NCBI GenBank assembly: GCA_033439295.1
Contig: JAVTLE010000011.1
Location: 806,082 to 870,081, forward strand
Direction of reading: 5' to 3'
Source: Deuterostichococcus epilithicus
Taxonomy: Eukaryota; Chlorophyta; Trebouxiophyceae; Prasiolales; Stichococcaceae
Length of the DNA: 64,000 bases
The translations under genes were made by a program, and so were the position numbers. Of the stretch, positions 1 through 11,329 are shown piece by piece; position 1 is the stretch's first letter; every line of letters begins with the position of its first letter. The notes below the pieces were generated by a model. That model worked only from the letters and a program-made list of their open reading frames with translations, did not search any database and was not told where the DNA came from.

Positions 1-2344
1 CTCCTGCACCACGCGCGCTCGCTGGGCGCGGACGCAGTGTGCACCGGCCACTACGCGCGCCTGCGAGCCTCGCCCGAGGGTGGGTTTCGCTCGAGGGAGG
101 GATCCCGCTCGAGGGTTGTGCTGCTCGTGTGACTGCTATACAAGACAATTCAGCAGCAGCAGCAGCAGCAGCGGCAGGGCCAACCCTGGCGGCAACCGCC
201 GCCTGCAGCAGGCAGCCGCCGTCGTTGCGGCGTGCTGGAAAGCAGTGACGCAGTCGTCCGAAGTCTGAGTGCTCCTCTCCCGGCAGCGCCTGGATGGGTG
301 TCTGCCATGCAGACGCCGACAGCTTCCAGCACACGCTCTGCAACAGCACACACTCTGCAGAGTGTCTGGAAAACTCTGCTTCTGCAGACGTGACCCCGCA
401 GCTGCTGCGGGGGGCGGACCCGCTCAAGGACCAATCGTACTTCCTGGCCAGCGTCCCCGGCGCGGCGCTGGCGCGCTTTGTGTTCCCGCTGGGTGGCCTG
501 CGCAAGGACGCGGTGCGACGCGCGGCGGCGGGGGCGTNGCTGCCGACGGCCGCCAAGCGCAGCAGCGCCGGCATCTGCTTCATCGGTACGCGGCCCAGCC
601 CCTGGGCTGCTTCCTTCTTCCGCAAGGAATTCCGCAAGGAGACCTGAACCCGCGACGCCGGGCTAGCGTCCTCGCAATGCCGAGTGGAGGGCAGGTGCCA
701 GAGCGGCGTTGCGGCGCCTCAGTGTGCATCAGCACCGCGAATCCAGGCTGCATGGTGCTACACGGTGTACCAGATTACTGAGTGTGAGACGCCCGCGTGA
801 TTATCTGCATGGGCACCGCACCCGTCCAGAGAGCTGTCGTTTGGGGCGGATCCTGTCAAAACTTCTTAGCAGCCCGGAGACCCTACACAAATCATCTGCC
901 GCCTGCTGCAGGCCGGCGCAACTTTGGCGACTTCCTGGCGCAGTATGTGGACCCGGTCCTGGGGCGCTTTGTCGACATTGACAGCGGCGCAAACCTGGGA
1001 CCCTGCCCCAACGTGCTCGCGGTTACCCACGGGCAGCGCGCCGGNATTGGCGGCGCCGCGCAGAGGTGCGCCGGCGCACCCGCCCTGCTCGCGCTGCCGC
1101 TGGCATTAGCGCGGCCGCTGGGGCCGCTCCTGCGCCAGCAGGCCAACGACTGAGGGCTTGGGCTTTCTCTCAAGAGCCAGTTGGTGGGGCTCAATTGCAG
1201 GCGGAACCTGCGGTGGGGCAGGCGCTTACTGTGCTGATGCTGAGCAGGGTGCGCTTTCACACGCTCTGTTGCATCCGCAGGCTGTATGTCGTCGGCAAGG
1301 ACATGGCAGCCGGTGTGGTGCATGTGGCGGCGGGCGGGTCACACCCTGCGCTCTTCACCGAGTCTGCGCTGCTGGCGGCGCCGATGTGGGTCGCGGGGCG
1401 GCCCCCAGACGGCATTGCGCAGGTGACTCTTGCCTTACCAAAGCCTCAATGGAGGCCACATGACAAGGCTGCACCTGCGATGTGACCAGACTGAAACTCG
1501 CGAAGCTCTCCGGTTCGCCCCTGGAAGCACAACTGCTGCCGCATGGGCTGCTGCCACACCGTGTGGCATGTGATGTGGTTAATTAAAGAGTGGCCTCGGA
1601 CAGGCCGCGAGCGCCGGACGGTCTCAACCACACCTCAGCAGCCTGAGCATAGGCTTCTCATGTGCTGCAGGGCCGCCCTGTAGAACTGGGCTTCAAGGCG
1701 CGATATGGCCAGCCGGTGCACGCTTGCACCGTGCAGCCGGCGCTGCCGGCGGCTGCGGCAGCGCAGCATACTGGGCCCCAAGGCTTCGAGGCCACCACCT
1801 TCAGCCGCTACCCCGGCGTCAGTGGCGATGGACCCGACAGCACCACAGCCTCGGCGGTTCTGACTGCGGAAGACGATGGGCGTGGCCAGCTGTTGGTGCA
1901 CTTCCGGCAGCCCATGCGCGCCGTCACGCCCGGCCAGGCGAGTCTGCAAGCCGCCTGCTGCCTGCGGATGTGCACCCTGGCATGCAGTTCTGCCTCGAAT
2001 CCCACCTCCTGTCGAGCCCTGTGCTGTCTCTTGACCTCTCGCGCGCAAGTCCATCGCCGCGCTGCCATCCGTGCGAAGGAGCTTCTGCGCTACCACCCTG
2101 CAGAACCTCGTGATGCTGATATTCTTCCCTATGCTGCAATGCGCAGGAGCTGGTGCTGTATGATGGCGACGTGTGCCTCGGCGCCGCGGCGGTGCTGACG
2201 GCCGGCGTGTCGCTGCAGGAGCAGGGCCGGAAACTGCCTCTAGGGTACCGGTCGGAAGACAGCGTGCACATGGCAGCGCTGGCGGCTCGCGAGCGGCGGC
2301 AGCAGGAAGATAGCGCCATGAGAGAGGCGGCTGTCACAGCCTGA
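1..2344 (+). CDS. mnmA: tRNA-specific 2-thiouridylase MnmA/TRMU (5' end outside window)
   Basis: This enzyme makes 2-thiouridine at the wobble base of certain tRNAs, normally in the mitochondrion or plastid. The window opens inside an exon reading [12 protein letters not shown]. Later exons give the family motifs KDQSYFL and FPLG (388-585), the C-terminal part of the catalytic region with [17 protein letters not shown] and a GQRAGIGG motif (912 to about 1075), YVVGKD (about 1281-1420), a 1669-1937 exon ending VTPGQ, and a last exon (2147-2344) starting ELVLYDGD. Joining VTPGQ to ELVLYDGD matches the conserved C-terminal barrel and requires a GC-AG intron (donor gcgagt at 1938). The first intron holds a short CAG repeat at 151-172. 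Single N bases at 538 and 1045 do not break the frame. The N-terminal ATP-binding part lies left of the window. Confidence 0.93.
151..172. repeat. CAG microsatellite in an mnmA intron
   Basis: Seven CAG units in a row followed by CGG CAG, within the first intron visible in the mnmA gene. It is non-coding in the model given here. Confidence 0.8.
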
Positions 2345-3176
2345 GCGCAAATTGGCAACTACTGCTGAAGCGCATGGGACACGCAAGGAGCGTCTGCTGG
2401 AGGACCGTTTCTTCTTGGAGCGCGTTGTTTTTGGAGCGCTATACTGTAGGAAGCAAGGTCGCTGTTACAACGAATGGTCTCTGATCAAGGGGCCGGCGGT
2501 GTCAGCGCATACCAGCACAGCTTTGACATCAATTCAAACACGATGATGTGACGAATAACAAATCAACGTCAAAAGAAGGTCACGCTAGCTAGTTTTGCGC
2601 AGCAATGAGGGTGCCCATGACATTGGACTCGGACGCCCGCCGCATGCAGCGCCCGTCGCGTCCTCCAACCCACGTCCTGTTGCTTCCAGCGCCCTTCCAT
2701 TCATATCACTGCAACCCATATGAGCCCGCAGCTTCGACAATCTACCCAAGGGGCTCATTTACTGCCAGCCAGTACAGTCTTTGGACTGCACGCCGCAGGC
2801 GACATTTGCTTGACGCCTTTCACCGGCCCAATATCTTCGTCAGGGGCGGACAAGGGACGGCCCTCAGGCCCGGGCACCCACATGCGCCGAGTCGTCGACA
2901 GCCGGCTCATGCTCGGGCGACCGCCGGGGCAAGATCTCGCCGGTTCCCCCGCCGACGGTGGTGTACTCTTGGGGCTCGCACCGCACCGTCTGACCGCACT
3001 CTGGGCACGCCTGCCACACACCCAACCCAGGCGATTAGCGGCGCAAGATCAAGCAAAGAGGCGGCCACCATTCTGCCGCCCAGGGAGCCGTGCATGATTA
3101 CACCCAAGGTCGCCCTCCCCTCTCGGCAGCCTGCTGCTGCTTGACGTGACTTCAGCATTCAGCCTGATGGTACAGC
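2345..3176. other. Convergent 3' intergenic region, mnmA / NAT transporter
   Basis: This stretch lies between two converging genes. It holds the 3' UTRs and no gene I can recognise. On the minus strand a TGTAA motif lies at 3098-3102, about 75 bases past the stop of the transporter, which fits an algal poly(A) signal. A short minus-strand frame around 2870-3005 encodes a CPECG motif and could be a further terminal exon of the transporter, but the TGTAA position argues against it. Confidence 0.5.
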
Positions 3177-6100
3177 CTAAGTGACCAACTGGGTCAACAA
3201 AAAGCCTACCATGAGGTCGTGCTCCTCGTGAATCGGGCCGATGGCGCCGCAACAGGTGATGGCGCGTGCGGCACCGTGCATTGTGCCCCGATATGCCGGC
3301 AGCACTGGCCCAAAAGTCTTGCCAAAGAAGCGCCGCATCGGGTTGCCAACGCGGCGCTGGAACTGCGTGGTCATGCCAAATGGCAGGCCGTACACCTGCG
3401 GCAGTTGAATGCTGAGTATCAGGGGACGTCCTGGCAGCCCTCTGCAATAAGCACACCTTTTCGATATGAGATCCTGCATAGAAATTGTGCGTCCAGGGCA
3501 TTGCACGCATGAGATTGCCTGAAAACTCCTCTACACTCCCCAAATTCCACACAGAAAGAATGCTGCCGAGCACCTCGAAAGTTTACAGTTGGTTCCTGGT
3601 GAGGAGGCTGTCTGTTGGTCAACAACGAGGCATGCACATGTCTCAGCCAGGATCATGACAGATGACGTGTGCCGCCTCAAAATCGGATATGAGCGCTCAC
3701 CGCCAGCATCTCCGGATCGTCCCACCACTTGGCATCCCCCTCCATGCGCTTCGTCCTGTTGCACGAATGACAACATCAAAGGTGCTGTTGCTGAGACATT
3801 CCAGCGATAGCCATTCATGCAAGATGAACAACACTAAGAGGCGCCGGTATGGTTACAGATACGACCCATCGAGCGCTGTGGAAACGAAGGCCCGCTGCAG
3901 GAAGGCCTCAAGCAGGCGCACCACACGTGCAGGCCGCGCTCGCGGTCAGTGCCGGGGACGGTGTTGTCCAGGAACAGGGTGGCGATGAGCGCCACCGCGG
4001 CGCCGGTCGAGAATATCGCATTGAGGATGTTGTTGGCATCGGCGTCGCTGGTGTTGACGACGCCGACGCCATTGGCCTAATGCACGAGGAGGCAGAGGAT
4101 GGGAGGGCCTCTGTCCGGACTTTATGTCTAGTGTGTCGTCTCTTGTTGATGCAATCGGGGTTGATGAGCAGATATCAAATTCCTAAGAATGTCCCAAAAG
4201 CGCACCGTCTGGTAGGTTGTGAACCAGTACGGGATGGCCAGCCCGCTGTACAGCCCGAAGCCCAGGATGAAGATGTTCCGGGGACTGCAATGAATAGAAC
4301 ACGTGGCGGTCAGGCCGGTGTGAGTCTCAGCAACCAGCGCGACATGCGAGACGTCTCACGAGACGCCTGCCCGCAGACCCCGGTGCCGCTGGTCGATGGT
4401 AAGTGTCGAGAGTCTGTACCTGTTCTGATCCACGTACTGCAGCTGCGATAGACCGACGGCGGCAATGATGCCTGTGCCGGGCAAGAATTGCATTCGATGT
4501 CAGCTTCCAGCACCCCCAACAGCATGAACTCAGACAAGACGCACGACATGCTCAGAATGAATCTCATTGAGCACTTCATGATTCCAGTTGCATGTGAGTG
4601 CATCCTGAACAGCTTTTCCAGTTGCGTACAGGTGCATCCAGGTTCGATGCAATGCCGCACCAAACATGACGCAGAAGAGACCCGACACCATCGCCTGAGG
4701 CAGGATCAGCACACGGTAAGAGGAGAAGATCCAGCGATAGAAATCGCTCAAGTTCGGGTTATTAACTTCGAACAGGCCTCTAGGAAGAGACGAAGACCGA
4801 ACCTGTGGCATGGATGCAAACAGACCACCGAACTTGCCTGCGCCAGTCAACGAACACCGCGTCAGGAGAGCGGAATTATGTGCATTGCCAAACGTCCCTG
4901 ATTGTCAACTGCAGCACCAGCTCATGCAGGCTGGCCTGATGTGTGTCTCACCGATGATCGCCACGATCATGATCATGAGGGAGGCTATCTGGACAACAAG
5001 CCGCGAGCCAACACCCGTGATCTGCGCAGCATCACCCTGTTTCAGAATTCTGCAAAGAGCTGACACAGGTCTCCGATTGGTCAATGTCATGAAGCATCTT
5101 CTCTTTGTCGTGCTCTCGCTCTCTGTGCTCATAGCATTGTTCAAGTCGAGTGGAGTGCGATAGACGCACCTGCATCGCGCCGATGTTCTCGCTGCGCCAT
5201 CATTGAAAATCCATCATAAGTAAGCTAATAATGAACACTGTACAGTGCGACAAGTCGATCTGAAACAGCAGGACAACAGATGACACGCAAGTGCTTCCAC
5301 AGATTTTTACTTGTAGGCGGTAGTGCCGTTGGCGGTGCCGAAAAGGCCCGCAATGACGCAGCACAGCCCCTGCCAGCTGACGGCGCGGCCGAGGACTGCA
5401 GGCGGCGGCACGGGCGCGCCGCAGATTTTGGCCGCTGAGTGCACAGGTACATGGAGAGGGCATCAGTTTTGTTCTCATACAGATTCAACATGAACCTCTA
5501 GGGTAGCCGGCAGCTTTGCAAAGGCTGTGCGCATCCGGACTGGGATGCGAGACTGACCTGCATAGTAGTCGCCGAGGCTCTCCACCATGGCCGAGATGGC
5601 GCCGGCAAACATGGTTAGTACACTGCTCCATGTGAATATTATTGTACCCCACTGCCCAGGATATGGGAACCTGCGGCGAGCAGGCAATCCGTCTGATGTC
5701 TGGGTGCCAGCTTGTAGACATGTCAGCATTCTGCTGCAGCGCCTTGGTTGCCACAGCGTCACTGTCGTGAGACCTGTGCTGGCACCAACAGGGTGCGCGA
5801 ACATGGCCTACGCTCACCGGAACCAGGGCGTGTTCTTGAGGACGCTGGTCTGGTCTGTGCGGCAGGCGGCCTGCGTGGCTGCTGACGAGTTGTCGTACAC
5901 ACCTGCCTCCGTCATGATGATACCTGTCCCGACACCATGAGGTTGTGACGATAAACCTACCAGCGCTTGACACGCTAATGCAGTTCATCAACAAGATTGC
6001 ATCAACCTACGCCACGGCCGCTGGCAGATGCAAGCGTCATGTCAGGGGGATGTACATCTCATCATGCGACAACCGGCGCCAGGTGCACGACGCACCATAA

Positions 6101-8015
6101 ATCCAGACGCACGCAATTGCGAGCAAGACAGGCAGCAACTCGAAAAGGCGCCACCTGCAAGTCAGTGTGTGAGCTCTTGAGGACCATTGCCCACTGAGCC
6201 AGCACAGATATGCCACGCAGAAAGTGGACCGAGCAACGTCAAATGCGCCAGGGTGCTTGATTTGACGATGGATCGTCAGCACGACGAGCAGTGTGCTCGG
6301 GTGTGTCAGAGCCCAGAGTATGCGGGCGCCGATCTGCCCCCGACGCACTTGTGTCCACGTGGGAGCGGGATGTAGAGCTTGCGCATGTACTGGCTGAAAA
6401 GGATGATGAGCACGATAACGGGGATTCCTGTCGAACAGATGCAAAACATCGCGAGTAAGCACCAGCAGAACACGCAATTCTACGTGTGTCTGTTAAAAAG
6501 TTCAACCAGTTCACAAGCATGCTCCGTGTATGTGATGTCGCAAAGCACATGGCAGGCATCCGCATCGCTGTCTGCTCGCACCTAGTTGGACGCAATTGCC
6601 AACGCCATTGTTCCATCCCGCGGTGTACAGCGACAGGCCCACGATGGCGATGTTGGCTGCAGTGCAACAATTGCTGCGTATGAGACTGATCGCTGAGCTT
6701 TCTATCTACAAGCTGGCAGCGTGCACGACTAGAAGATAGACTGGCGCACCAGCCACGGTGATGGGGGAGATGGTGTGCAGAACCGCCGTCAAGAGGCCAG
6801 AAGCGCCAATGCCAAAGATGATCTGCACAGGGAGATACAACTCAAGACTAAGATAAAATAGCACTGATTTATTCTTAGACAGGGCTGCTGAGCAACTGGC
6901 CGAAAGCATTGTCAAAGCCATATCGGGAGAACAGAAACCGCACCAGCCCCGATCCGAGGATGCCACCTTGGAGCACCCGCATGGTGTACTGAACAACAAG
7001 AGCAAAGTTAGAGAGTTACAGCAAGCCTGCTTTGTGATGTAACGCCACTCGTTGCCAAGCACACCCTGCCAAGCGATGCGTGCAAGAAAGTGGGCACTCT
7101 TTCAAAATTCAGGCTGCAGATTGTACAAGTCCTGAAGCGCACCACGAAGCGGTCGTGCTCTGTCTCGAATGTCATGGTCGCCTGGATCTGCGGCAGTACG
7201 AGGACTAGGATGCAGGACTGCCGTTTACACGACCAGTGCAGAGAGCCGATCACGTCGGGCAAGGAAACCAATTGGCAGGCTGCCGCATCAGACCTGGGCG
7301 ATGATGGCGAATGCGGGTTGCAGGTATGCGAAGCTGCCGCCCTGCACGCACAGAATGAGGCTGCGCTCAGCAAGCTAGAAAGTTTGACATCACTGCGGCG
7401 GGCTGGTGGTCAACCGGCGTATGTGGATTGGAGGGCTGAAAGTGTCACATACGCCGCACAGACCTGGATGATAGGAAGTCGATCTCCGAAGCAGGTCTGC
7501 AGCAGGGTGCACAGCCCCGAGACAAAAAATATGGTTTGAATGACCTGCGGCAGCAGGAACTGAATTCAGCAGTCCGATCCAGAGATGACAGTTGCATCAG
7601 AACTTGGTGCGGCTGCATGTCGAGTGTCCACTCCAAGATGATTGAGTAAGGCCCAATGGCTATCACAACCAATGAAGCTGGCGCATGGTACCTTGGCCAG
7701 GTCGCCAGTCGTACCGCCCATCGCCGGGACTAGTAAGAAGGGGATGAGCACTGTCGACCCGAGCATCGTGAGGTAGTGCTGGAAGCCTAGGACGAGACAC
7801 TCGGGGATGGAAGGCCGCTGCAGTATCGAGTACCTAATGCGCACATCGCTGTCGTGGCGCGGCCGCCGTTTCAGCGGCACCGGCTTCTCATCCATCATGT
7901 CTGATCCCGGGCTGGCCCGATCCGCTGCAGGCGTGATAGAAGCAATGAGGCTATCACGCATATTTTCAACAACGTGTGGAAACCAGGCTGTCGCCTGTGA
8001 GCAACAGCACATCAT
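3177..8015 (-). CDS. Nucleobase-ascorbate transporter (NAT/NCS2 family permease)
   Basis: This is a multi-pass membrane permease for purines, pyrimidines or related solutes. Reading the minus strand, the first exon gives GFQHYLTMLGSTVLIP, the family's TM1 with its QH pair. Later exons give GGSFAYLQPAFAIIAQ, ATMTFETEHDRF, TMRVLQGGILGSGL, SPITVAGAP, GLSLYTAGWNN and IVLIILFSQYMRKLYIPLP. The NAT signature ([QEP]NxGxxxxT[RKG]) is present as ENIGAMQ joined to ITGVGSR across an intron near 5030-5180. C-terminal exons include AAVGLSQLQYVDQNR and VYGLPFG. At least 15 exons are needed. Several in-frame ATGs exist (8015, 7961, 7898), so the start is uncertain; the stop at 3177 is favoured by a TGTAA at 3098. 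Transport substrate cannot be told from sequence. Confidence 0.88.
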
Positions 8016-8902
8016 GTAGGGTCACATTATGACCTGCTCCGCTGCTGCCGCGCCAGCTGGATGCAAAAATTTTAGAGAGACTGTCCATCATGCCTGCCGA
8101 CGCTGAAACCTACAATTGCTTGGACCTTACGCACGGCCGGTCGAACGCGCTGCGCACAGCTCTTCAGTTTCCAAAGTTTCCAAGGGATGACCCAATTTTC
8201 ACCGACCAGAATTGAGAGCACCTCAGCCCTCGAAAGCGATCGCAGTTGGCTTTCGTAAAACTTTCAAACACCAGTGGTCTCTGCCACCAGCAGCTGGCGG
8301 ACAGCACAGCGAGTGCACCAGCTCGGCCGTTGTCAGACCACGTGACTACCATACCACATGCATATAACAGCGTGCACGCCCTGGGACATGCGGTTTCTCA
8401 CAGTATGTCGTGTTGAGATGCAACAACGCGCAAACCCACAGCTCGATCACATCGAACGCGCTTCAAAGAGCCCCGTTGAGACCGGCCCTTCCGGTACAAG
8501 GCATCCACGACACGTCGTCGACGACCTCGGCCATCCGACTTGCTTAACCCCAGAAGTAGCGCGCAAGAGACGTGCGCTCGGACAATGCGATCCCGACCAC
8601 TCCACTGGAGGCTACTTGCCAGAAGCCTCACCTTTGCCCAGCGCTGGGGCCTGGTACTCCGCCATCGCGCCGGTTTCACTGCCTCGCTGCGTCCTCGACT
8701 GGGAAGTTGTCGTCGTTGGCTCGCGCTCTGCCGTGCGAGCGGGGGTGTGCCTGAGTGTTGCCGTGTCATCTGTCATGATGTCAGCGCGTCATTACTAACC
8801 GGAAGCAGGAAGGATGAGACGTTGCAGTTGACATTAATTTCCTGGCGGTTTACGATGCCGAACTGCAACCTGGAATTGTAAAGTTTGCTGTTGTGCTCGC
8901 CG
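8016..8902. other. Spacer between two minus-strand genes
   Basis: It carries the promoter side of the NAT transporter and the 3' UTR of EEF1AKMT2. Open frames here are neither conserved nor bounded by plausible splice sites. I see nothing else. Confidence 0.5.
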
Positions 8903-10336
8903 CTACCGCATGTATGACGGCAGCGGCGGCAGCACTTTCTGAAACGCAACAGTGCAGACTTTCGAGCCCTGCACGCCGCCGAATTTGAAGGTGGGATGCG
9001 TCTTCACCCAGTCGACCACCTTCCACCTCGTGTGTGTGCACCCGTGCATCCAATTGAAGGCGCACAACTCCGTCGGTGGGCCAGCGCTAAACTCCTCTGT
9101 GAGCTCCTCCCTTGTGCTGTTGCACGATGTCACGACCTGCAAGCCGGATGTGGGTGGGTGACGTGATGCACCAGCAGCGCGCTCTCAGTCGGCATCTTGT
9201 TGTTGGTTGACGATTGAAGGAATTCTCGCAGTCAGAAACGTTCTCACCAGGTAGGCGTGCGGGTGAAGCAGGTGCCACACAGCAGAGCGGTACTGCGCCC
9301 TGCATGCTCAGCGAGCCAGGTCAGAGATAGAAGGGCATTCACGGCATTAATGTTCTTTGCGAAGCTGTCACATGCAATGACACGGCTAACAAGCAGCACC
9401 GTACAGCAGCCGCGCACCTGCCGTGGGGGTTGTCTGACAGCCCAATAGCGTCAAGGGTGCCTTTGTCGGTGATTACATCAATGCCTTCCCCGTGGTCACA
9501 ATCCAGCAAGTCCTCAGCCTGCCAAGAGGCCGTACGAAGCAGCATGTCATCATGGCACGAACGTCCTCAGGTCGATGTACCTATGCATGATCGCCTCACG
9601 CTCGCATCAGCTAAGGCACATGTCGAAACTCACCCGGAGCTTGATGTGGGACAGCCCATGGCGCTCCAGCACTTTGCGCGCGAGCCTGATGGAGGAAATG
9701 CTGTAGTCGCTTCCCGCCAGATTGCGGAAGTCCTGAGCCGCCAGCCCCACGAGCATGGTGCCGTTGCCGCAGCCGACATCAAGGATTTTGATCTGTTTGG
9801 CCTTCTCGGGGCCGTAGAGCCGCCGCAGCAGGTCGCCCGTCCACTGCACCACCGTGTGCAGCACCTCCCTCCCGAACCTGCCACGATGGCTTGCAACCCT
9901 CAGTTGGACAGGAGGAGACGTCACCGTGCTGCCATGCATCACGAGACCTGACCACAAGTCATGCAGAATGCGGGGCCATGCACTGCTTCAAGCGGTGAAG
10001 ACTTACCACACTTCACCCTCATCTCCGTGCTCTTCAAAGTTCGCGAGCTCTTTTCTGTAGGCTTCCTCCTGCGTGTTATAGATGCGCGCAGCATGGTGGT
10101 TGGTGCCGCGAGCGTGCTTGAAATTTGAGTGCCACTAGCGCAGGCCAGACCATGCCGTCAGCATTCTACAGACTCACCCAGTACTGCTGGCGCCCAAGCT
10201 CAGACCCTTCCAGCTCCTGCTCTTCATCTGAATCGTTAGCTGATTCGCTGCGGTCGTTTGCGCCTGCTGCATCTGCAGGCGCAATGCCTGCGGCTGGCGG
10301 CAGCTCCTGGGTTGACGCTGGCTCGAAGCTCGGCAT
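8903..10336 (-). CDS. EEF1AKMT2: EF1A lysine methyltransferase 2 (METTL10/Efm4 family)
   Basis: This is a seven-beta-strand SAM-dependent methyltransferase; in other eukaryotes the family methylates a lysine of translation factor EF1A. All six exons can be placed with matching phases: 10178-10336, 10007-10068, 9634-9877, 9418-9518, 9248-9299 and 8903-9136, giving 283 residues. The first two exons join as QYW-EEAYRKEL, matching the family's YWDxxYxxEL. The third continues EVWFG and then has SAM motif I (ILDVGCGNGTMLVGLA) and the DYS motif. Later exons give ITDKGTLDAIGL and VVTSCNSTREEL, both typical of METTL10. An in-frame ATG at 10381 would add 15 residues. It is divergent from DPM3, with about 310 bp between starts. 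Confidence 0.93.
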
Positions 10337-10381
10337 GGCATCTGATCCTCTGTTTGAATTGTCCAGAATTCCTCTACGCAT

Positions 10382-10693
10382 GGTTGAATCGCACGAGTGC
10401 GCACAACACTGCCCTGCCGCGGGCGCGCCAGCTGCAGGTCGCGTCGATGCCGCACAGAAGCAGAGGCAGTTCCGGGGTGAATACGCTAAGATGAGCTTCG
10501 AACTTTGCTTGCTGACGGCCTATACAGTAATTACCGTGCAGAATTGCGAACAGACAGACAGTCTTCTTGATGTTCCGGAAGATAGTCGCATTGCTTCTGT
10601 CAGTCCTCCTTCATTCCGCAACTTGCAAGAAGCTGGCCATGGCTTGAGAGCTTTGAGGGCACCAACAATAGTCCGCAGGCTGTTCACTACCCT
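10382..10693. promoter_or_regulatory. Divergent promoter region, EEF1AKMT2 / DPM3
   Basis: About 310 bp separates the two divergent start codons, so it must hold both 5' UTRs and promoters. No clear TATA box stands out. The assignment is from gene layout only. Confidence 0.5.
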
Positions 10694-11270
10694 ATGCTGC
10701 GCATCACCAAGGTGCTTGCGTGCTTGGTTGCACTGCTGGCACTCTGGGTCGCTGGTCTTCGAGCGGAGCTGCCCCCGAACACGCACCGGGCCATTTCCTG
10801 GGTAAGTTGCAAGACGTCAGCATGCGAGACGCCCGACACCTCACTAGAGTTGCCATGTGATCTGTGAGACATCGAACACTTTCCTGCGTCGTTCACCAGC
10901 CGCTCGTCTAGAGCAACATCCCAACTCAGATCGAAAAACTCTACGCTGCAGGCTCCATTTGTGGCTGTCGCCATTTTCGGGCTGTACTCCATTGCCGCGG
11001 TGCTGCACGGCGTGTTCACCTTCCAGGACTGCCCAGAGGAGGCAGCATCGCTCCGCAAGGTGTGGTTACAATGCGAACTTATATGCACTGCCGCTTCGTC
11101 CCACGTCAATGCGCTCCTGGACATGCATAACATCGCGGCGTCCGCTGCAGGCACTTGCGGGCACGGGCACTCATTCACTGCACCTGCACACAGTCCTGAC
11201 GCCATGAATCTCACAGGACATCGCGGCGGCACGAGCGGACCTCATCAAGAAGAGCGTGCTGCAGCCCTAG
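10694..11270 (+). CDS. DPM3: Dolichol-phosphate mannosyltransferase subunit 3
   Basis: DPM3 is the small ER membrane subunit that anchors and stabilises the dolichol-phosphate-mannose synthase catalytic subunit. Three phase-0 exons (10694-10801, 10952-11059, 11217-11270) give exactly 89 residues, the usual length. The N terminus MLRITKVLA plus a hydrophobic stretch forms the first membrane segment. The second exon gives FGLYSIAAVLHGVFTF, the second segment, followed by the conserved DCPEEAASL. The last exon, DIAAARADLIKKSVLQP, is the short coiled-coil tail that binds DPM1. All borders are GT-AG. Only 59 bp separate its stop from the first ATG of the next gene on the same strand. Confidence 0.96.
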
Positions 11271-11329
11271 GTCTGCAGCGCAAACACACTCCATTTTGAC
11301 AGAATCTCAGTCCTGGGCACTCCTTCGGC

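Noticed and set aside
2870-3005. Minus-strand frame with CPECG, possible extra terminal exon or zinc-ribbon gene
   Set aside because: It lies beyond a TGTAA signal at 3098 and has no partner exon; kept only as an alternative 3' end of the transporter.
8398-8798. Overlapping open frames of 120-146 codons on both strands
   Set aside because: Arg/Ser-rich shadow composition typical of GC-rich non-coding DNA, no start context, splice sites or similarity.
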